From JAQGLW01 sp035995725 (GTDB lineage Bacteria; Pseudomonadota; Gammaproteobacteria; Burkholderiales; Burkholderiaceae_D), in assembly GCA_035995725.1 (NCBI GenBank), contig DASYKE010000234.1, forward strand, positions 1-19,241: a stretch of DNA of 19,241 bases, written 5' to 3'. The stretch's first letter is position 1. Each line of letters opens with the position of its first letter. The translations under genes were made by a program, and so were the position numbers. Shown one piece after another: positions 15,676 through 19,241 of the stretch. The notes under the pieces were generated by a model. It did no database searches, was not told the DNA's origin, and worked only from the letters and a program-made list of their open reading frames with translations.

Positions 15676-15704
15676 ATTATCGTTGATTTGCAGCGATTGA
15701 GCAA
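15676..15704 (-). promoter_or_regulatory. Promoter of tRNA-Leu
   Basis: On the minus strand, TTGCTC, 17 bp, then GATAAT. The -10 ends 12 bases before the tRNA 5' end, so the primary transcript would carry a leader of only about 6 bases. The region between the -10 and the start is GC-rich (ACCGGC), like stringently controlled stable-RNA promoters. Confidence 0.55.
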
Positions 15705-15744
15705 CATGGAGCCTGATTCATATCATTGTCAGCCTGCATTTTAA

Positions 15745-15800
15745 AGGCGTATCATCGCCTACTTTGATTAATTTCACCGCGATAACGCGGACACTATAAA
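15745..15800 (+). promoter_or_regulatory. Promoter and dyads upstream of the APC permease
   Basis: TTCACC (15773-15778), 16 bp, then TATAAA (15795-15800) gives a candidate promoter. A perfect CCGCG-ATAA-CGCGG dyad (15777-15790) fills the spacer, where a bound repressor or a spacer-twisting activator would act. Another dyad, AGGCG-N6-CGCCT, is at 15745-15760, just upstream. Confidence 0.4.
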
Positions 15801-15808
15801 TCAGTTGA

Positions 15809-15853
15809 GGACAGAGTAGCCCGGCGCGCGACGGCGCCTCGCAAACTCTGTCC
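15809..15853 (+). ncRNA. Structured 5' leader of the APC permease mRNA
   Basis: GGACAGAGT (15809-15817) pairs perfectly over 9 bp with ACTCTGTCC (15845-15853). Inside it GGCGC (15823-15827) pairs with GCGCC (15834-15838) around a 6-base loop, with AGCCC and a 6-base strand as internal loop. The hairpin begins within a few bases of the predicted transcription start and ends 16 bases before the ATG, beside the AAGG ribosome binding site. GGTCCT at the binding site can alternatively pair with AGGAC at the 5' end, so a switch is conceivable. I cannot assign it to a known riboswitch class. Confidence 0.45.
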
Positions 15854-15869
15854 CGCAAGGTCCTTTGAT

Positions 15870-17831
15870 ATGAAGTCGGCAAAAATCCGCGAGATTGTAC
15901 TCGGCAAGGCACTTGACCCGTTGAAGAGCGAAACGCGCCATTCGCTGGCGCTGGTGGCTTTTATTGCATGGGTCGGGCTGGGCGCAGACGGATTGTCGTC
16001 GTCGGCCTATGGTCCGGAAGAGACTTTCCGTGCATTGGGAGCACATACCCAGCTTGGTTTGTACATGGCGATCGCTACGGCGGTGACCGTGTTCATCATT
16101 GCGATGGCGTACAACCAGGTCATTGAACTGTTCCCCACCGGCGGCGGCGGCTACCGGGTCGCATCCAAGCTGGTTGGGCCCTACATGGGTTTGATAGCCG
16201 GCTGCGCGCTGGTGCTGGATTACGTGCTGACGATCGCAATTTCGATCGCCGCCGGCGTCGAAGCGCTGGCGTCGCTGCTGCCGCTCGGCTTCCAGCCCTA
16301 CAAGTTATGGACTGAAATATTCTTCATCAGCATGTTGATCGTGCTCAATCTGCGCGGCATGAAAGAGGCGATCAAGATATTGCTGCCGATTTTTCTGGGG
16401 TTCGTCGTGACCCATTTTTTTCTGATCCTTTATGGCCTTTTTGCCCATGCATCCTACTTGCCGGAACTGGTGCCGACCACCCTGGCCGAAACCAGGGAGT
16501 TGGCGAACCATATCGGCTGGATCGGCGTGGCAGGCATGCTGTTGCTGGCTTATTCGCAGGGCGGCGGCACCTACACCGGCCTGGAAGCGGTATCGAATAA
16601 CGTGAATATTCTGGCCGAGCCGCGCGTGCACACCGGCAAAATGACGATGCTTTACATGGCGCTGTCGCTGGCATTCACCGCCAGCGGCATCATCTTGCTG
16701 TATCTGCTGTGGCATGCGGTGCCGGTGGAGGGCGAGACGCTCAATGCGACGACATTCAAGGCCATTATCAACAGCGTCGGGTTCGGTGGAGAATTGGGCA
16801 ACAAGGTCGCGCTGATCGTGGTGCTCGTGTTCGAAGCGGGGCTGTTGTTCGTTGCGTCCAATACCGGATTTCTCGGTGGACCCGCGGTGCTGTCGAACAT
16901 GGCGGCAGATTCCTGGGTGCCCCATAAATTCCGTTATCTGTCGACCCGGCTGGTGACGCAAAACGGCATTCTGGTAATGGGTATTGCCGCGCTCGCGATC
17001 CTGCTGTGGACCGGCGGCAGCGTGACCCTGCTGGTGGTGTTGTACTCGGTTTCGGTGTTTCTCACCTTTGCGATTTCGTTGTTCGGCCTGTGCCTGTATT
17101 GGTGGCAGCACCGCAACGAGGTGGAGTACTGGAAGAGGCGATTTTTCCTGTCGCTGTCGGGGTTCGTGATTTGTACCTGCATTCTTGCGGTACTGCTGGT
17201 CGAAAAATTTACCGCAGGCGGCTGGGCTGCGGCGCTTATCATCGGGGCCATCGCGGCGCTGTGCATCTATATTCGCAATCACTATCGCGCGACCAAAGCC
17301 GCCATCCAGTCGGTGGATCAGGTGTTTGCCAACCAGCCGTTCGGCCCTGAATCGGATGGACACGAGCCAAATCCGGAAGATCAGACCGCCGTTTTCATCG
17401 TCGGCTCATCGCGCGGCGGCGGCTTGCATGCGTTGCTGTGGGTGCAAAGGATGTTTCCGGGGCATTTCAAAAACTTCATTTTCCTCAATGCCCGCACTGT
17501 CGATTGCCACGCCTACGGCGGCGAGGGCGCGGTCGAGCAGATGCGCGCCGAAGCGAATGCGACGCTCAAGTTCTTCGTCGATTTCTGCCAAAGCCATGGC
17601 ATGGCGTCGTCCGCCTATATCGGTTTCGGCACCGATGTGGTCAATGAAGTAACCAGGCTGTGCGAGGATGTCAGCAAGGACTATCCGAATGCGATTTTCT
17701 TTACCAGCAAGCTGATATTCCAGCAGGATAACTGGTTCACACGGCTGCTGCATAACCAGGCGGCGCTCGCGATTCAGCGGCGCCTGCATTTTGACGGATT
17801 GCAGATGGTTATCCTGCCGATGAAAGTCTAA
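15870..17831 (+). CDS. APC-superfamily permease with cytosolic C-terminal domain, KimA-like
   Basis: A 653-residue inner-membrane transporter with about 12 hydrophobic helices in residues 25-470 and a cytosolic tail of about 180 residues. GADGLSSSAYG at 38-48, close to the unwound first helix, resembles the corresponding segment of KimA-type potassium/proton symporters. GGGGYRVASKLVGPYMG and SQGGGTYTGLEAVSNNVN are further APC-type motifs. The tail carries VFIVGSSRGGGLHALLWV and other Rossmann-like strands, as in the universal-stress-like domain of KimA. Substrate assignment to K+ is inferred from that resemblance; an amino-acid permease is the alternative. The ATG at 15870 follows AAGG. The gene stands alone on the plus strand. 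Confidence 0.8.
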   Translation: MKSAKIREIVLGKALDPLKSETRHSLALVAFIAWVGLGADGLSSSAYGPEETFRALGAHTQLGLYMAIATAVTVFIIAMAYNQVIELFPTGGGGYRVASKLVGPYMGLIAGCALVLDYVLTIAISIAAGVEALASLLPLGFQPYKLWTEIFFISMLIVLNLRGMKEAIKILLPIFLGFVVTHFFLILYGLFAHASYLPELVPTTLAETRELANHIGWIGVAGMLLLAYSQGGGTYTGLEAVSNNVNILAEPRVHTGKMTMLYMALSLAFTASGIILLYLLWHAVPVEGETLNATTFKAIINSVGFGGELGNKVALIVVLVFEAGLLFVASNTGFLGGPAVLSNMAADSWVPHKFRYLSTRLVTQNGILVMGIAALAILLWTGGSVTLLVVLYSVSVFLTFAISLFGLCLYWWQHRNEVEYWKRRFFLSLSGFVICTCILAVLLVEKFTAGGWAAALIIGAIAALCIYIRNHYRATKAAIQSVDQVFANQPFGPESDGHEPNPEDQTAVFIVGSSRGGGLHALLWVQRMFPGHFKNFIFLNARTVDCHAYGGEGAVEQMRAEANATLKFFVDFCQSHGMASSAYIGFGTDVVNEVTRLCEDVSKDYPNAIFFTSKLIFQQDNWFTRLLHNQAALAIQRRLHFDGLQMVILPMKV

Positions 17832-18037
17832 TCGAGTTCTTGGTTGTTCGCGTTGGTTCGATTTCTCCCTATTCGTGCCGCACGCGAATTATGTGCTTCT
17901 TGAATGCGATCCCCTGATGTCCAAGCCACTGCACGAATCTGATTCGTCGCTGAATCGTCGGCCGTCGGCTTGGTACTTGGGACCTCGCAGTGGAATAGCC
18001 GCGCAACAGCCCTAGCGGCTAGATCTGCCGCACTTAG

Positions 18038-18221
18038 GAGGTCGCGAAAGAGCCGGGCCTGAACGGGCAGACCTTGCGCAACTGGGTCAAGACGGCTGCA
18101 GCAGGACGTTGAAAGGTGCTAGCAGCAAGTTATTACCCCTGAAGAGTTGGAACTGTCTAGATTGCACGCCGAGAATATCCGGTTCAAACGGGAGAACGAG
18201 ATTATAAAAAGGTGGCGGCGG
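18038..18221 (+). pseudogene. Decayed IS3-family transposase OrfA fragment
   Basis: Two pieces of a transposase OrfA are readable in different frames. The first, from 18038, reads EVAKEPGLNGQTLRNWVK followed by TAAAGR and a stop. The second, from about 18132, reads ITPEELELSRLHAENIRF and continues KRENEIIK, the coiled-coil leucine-zipper part of IS3-type OrfA. A single-base loss in an A run near 18206 breaks the expected KKVAA ending. No OrfB and no inverted repeats are visible. The remainder of 17832-18439 holds no gene: 17832-18037 has a small ACGAAT-CTG-ATTCGT hairpin, and 18222-18439 is AT-rich (18 G+C in 60 bases at 18241-18300). Confidence 0.8.
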
Positions 18222-18439
18222 GTTCGGATGCAACCATGTTTTTTTATTTTACTTCATTAATAATAAGTTGCACTTCGAATTTGAACTCGCGGCGAGAATT
18301 AAAAGCTTGGGCAATTTACATGTCATGCACGATGAGTCGTAATTCATGATGCTGTAGATCCTCGCCCTAGAGAATAGTATTCAGTAATTTATGCTACTAA
18401 ATCTTGCTTTCTGACAGACATCCATTAAGGCTCGACTAA

Positions 18440-19241
18440 TTAGCATCCTGTTCGATCCATGGAACTGTAGCGTCCTTTAGACGTCGTGCAGCGTTCAAGC
18501 CATCGGGTCAACAGAAGACCTCGTTCGACAATTCCTGCTTTTACGACCGAAAATTTTTTGAATCCAGTTCTTGTTGCATCTGCGAGCGGCAGACTGCAAT
18601 TTCCATCAATACATAGTTGTCCTAGATAAGTTTCAAGGGAATCATGTTCAAAACCTTTGGACTTCAGCATGTCTAAAGTTTGTCCTCTATAGTCGAAACG
18701 TCCATTTTTCCGAAAAAATACATTGCCGTGCGATCGAACGCCAGCATCCTGCCATTCACCAGAATAGATAACGCCTTCGTCGGCCGCGAGGACATTGCGC
18801 TCAAAGAGCAGGGTCGAATCTTTCTTTCCGCTTCTCCTGGCTTGGGCTAATTTTCCTCCAGTAAAAATATTATTGCGGACTATGTTTTTATTTCCATAGT
18901 GTAAATGAAAGCCGCCTCCAGTCGTATTGGACACCAGATTTTCTTCGACCAGTACATCGCTGCTACCTTCATCCAGATAAATGCCCCATGCGGTTGCGCC
19001 CGAGTCCTTTTGAGCAAACGAAAATACGTTTTCAATTCGGTTCCTTCTAACCACGCTTCCCTTGGTAGGGCCGAGCATATAGATTGCGCCAAGGTCGCTT
19101 AGCATGCCCTGTCCGATGTCATGAAGAAAATTAGATTCGATTATGTTGTGTGACGCGTCCGCGCGCCCGAAACCCCATGTCCATCCGACCGAAATCCCGG
19201 AATAGGCGAGCCTGCTTAACTCGTTATGCGCAACCCGGTTT
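18440..19241 (-). CDS. Right-handed parallel beta-helix protein, 5' part outside the window
   Basis: The minus-strand frame stays open from the stop at 18440 to the window edge, giving about 266 C-terminal residues. An internal methionine at 19105 is not the start, because the repeats continue upstream of it (NRVAHNELSRLAYSGISV). Short repeating rungs of the form N-x-[IV]-x-x-N, such as SHNIIESNFLHDI, VVRRNRIENVF, VLVEENLVSNT and KNIVRNNIF, identify the Asn-ladder beta-helix fold found in polysaccharide lyases, epimerases and surface glycan-binding proteins. The final part (LADATRTGFKKFSVVKAGI) resembles the usual end of that family. The catalytic site cannot be judged. GC is lower than in the core genes (26 of 60 at 18541-18600 against 39 of 60 at 16201-16260), suggesting transfer. 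Confidence 0.8.
   Translation of the reverse strand, partial: NRVAHNELSRLAYSGISVGWTWGFGRADASHNIIESNFLHDIGQGMLSDLGAIYMLGPTKGSVVRRNRIENVFSFAQKDSGATAWGIYLDEGSSDVLVEENLVSNTTGGGFHLHYGNKNIVRNNIFTGGKLAQARRSGKKDSTLLFERNVLAADEGVIYSGEWQDAGVRSHGNVFFRKNGRFDYRGQTLDMLKSKGFEHDSLETYLGQLCIDGNCSLPLADATRTGFKKFSVVKAGIVERGLLLTRWLERCTTSKGRYSSMDRTGC

Noticed and set aside
16305..17363. A 352-codon open frame antisense to the permease
   Set aside because: The permease frame has full-length family motifs and membrane segments; the antisense product is a low-complexity Gln/His/Arg-rich shadow.
15870..17831. A c-di-AMP (ydaO-type) riboswitch in the permease leader
   Set aside because: The leader is only about 60 bases with one compound hairpin, far too short for the ydaO pseudo-symmetric fold, and c-di-AMP signalling is not typical of betaproteobacteria.
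1..19241. CRISPR array, phage genes, restriction or toxin-antitoxin system
   Set aside because: I saw no regularly spaced repeats of 25-40 bp and no recognisable defence, phage or toxin protein on either strand.

Overview
The window looks like a chromosomal segment of a GC-rich betaproteobacterium, most likely Burkholderiales and plausibly Oxalobacteraceae. That placement is inferred from the protein families, the gene pairing and the base composition; no database search was possible. Most genes are ordinary chromosomal genes. The right end, from about 17.8 kb, is accessory DNA with lower GC and an insertion-sequence remnant.

Layout. (1) 179-2272, minus strand: thiL, pgpA and a pncC-type nicotinamide-nucleotide amidase, with a 4-bp ATGA overlap between thiL and pgpA. 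(2) 2391-4391, minus strand: rubrerythrin, a 54-residue rubredoxin and a rubredoxin:NAD(P)+ reductase-type flavoprotein, together a probable NAD(P)H-to-peroxide electron chain. (3) 4657-6966, plus strand: maeB, a malic enzyme fused to a phosphotransacetylase-like domain, followed by a strong symmetrical terminator. (4) 7159-9199, minus strand: a class III nucleotide cyclase with a membrane anchor and PEGA domain, followed by a lipoprotein made of two copies of one module. (5) 9360-10277, minus strand: a cytosolic 5'-nucleotidase. (6) 10467-15663: a tRNA-Leu 3' fragment, then opgH and opgG (osmoregulated periplasmic glucan synthesis), then an intact tRNA-Leu(CAA). The fragment and the intact tRNA lie in the same orientation, which is the geometry left by integration of an island into a tRNA gene. 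(7) 15870-17831, plus strand: an APC-superfamily permease resembling KimA potassium transporters, with a structured 5' leader. (8) 17832-19241: a decayed IS3-family orfA fragment, an AT-rich stretch, and the 3' part of a right-handed beta-helix protein gene that runs off the window.

How the parts work together. The rubrerythrin cluster should detoxify peroxide. MaeB links malate to pyruvate and NADPH. OpgGH and the KimA-like permease both belong to osmotic and ionic adaptation. The cyclase-PEGA and lipoprotein pair looks like an envelope signalling unit of unknown output. The most interesting points are the tRNA-Leu repeat pair bracketing opgGH, the duplicated lipoprotein paired with an atypical cyclase, and the hairpin at the very start of the predicted permease transcript.
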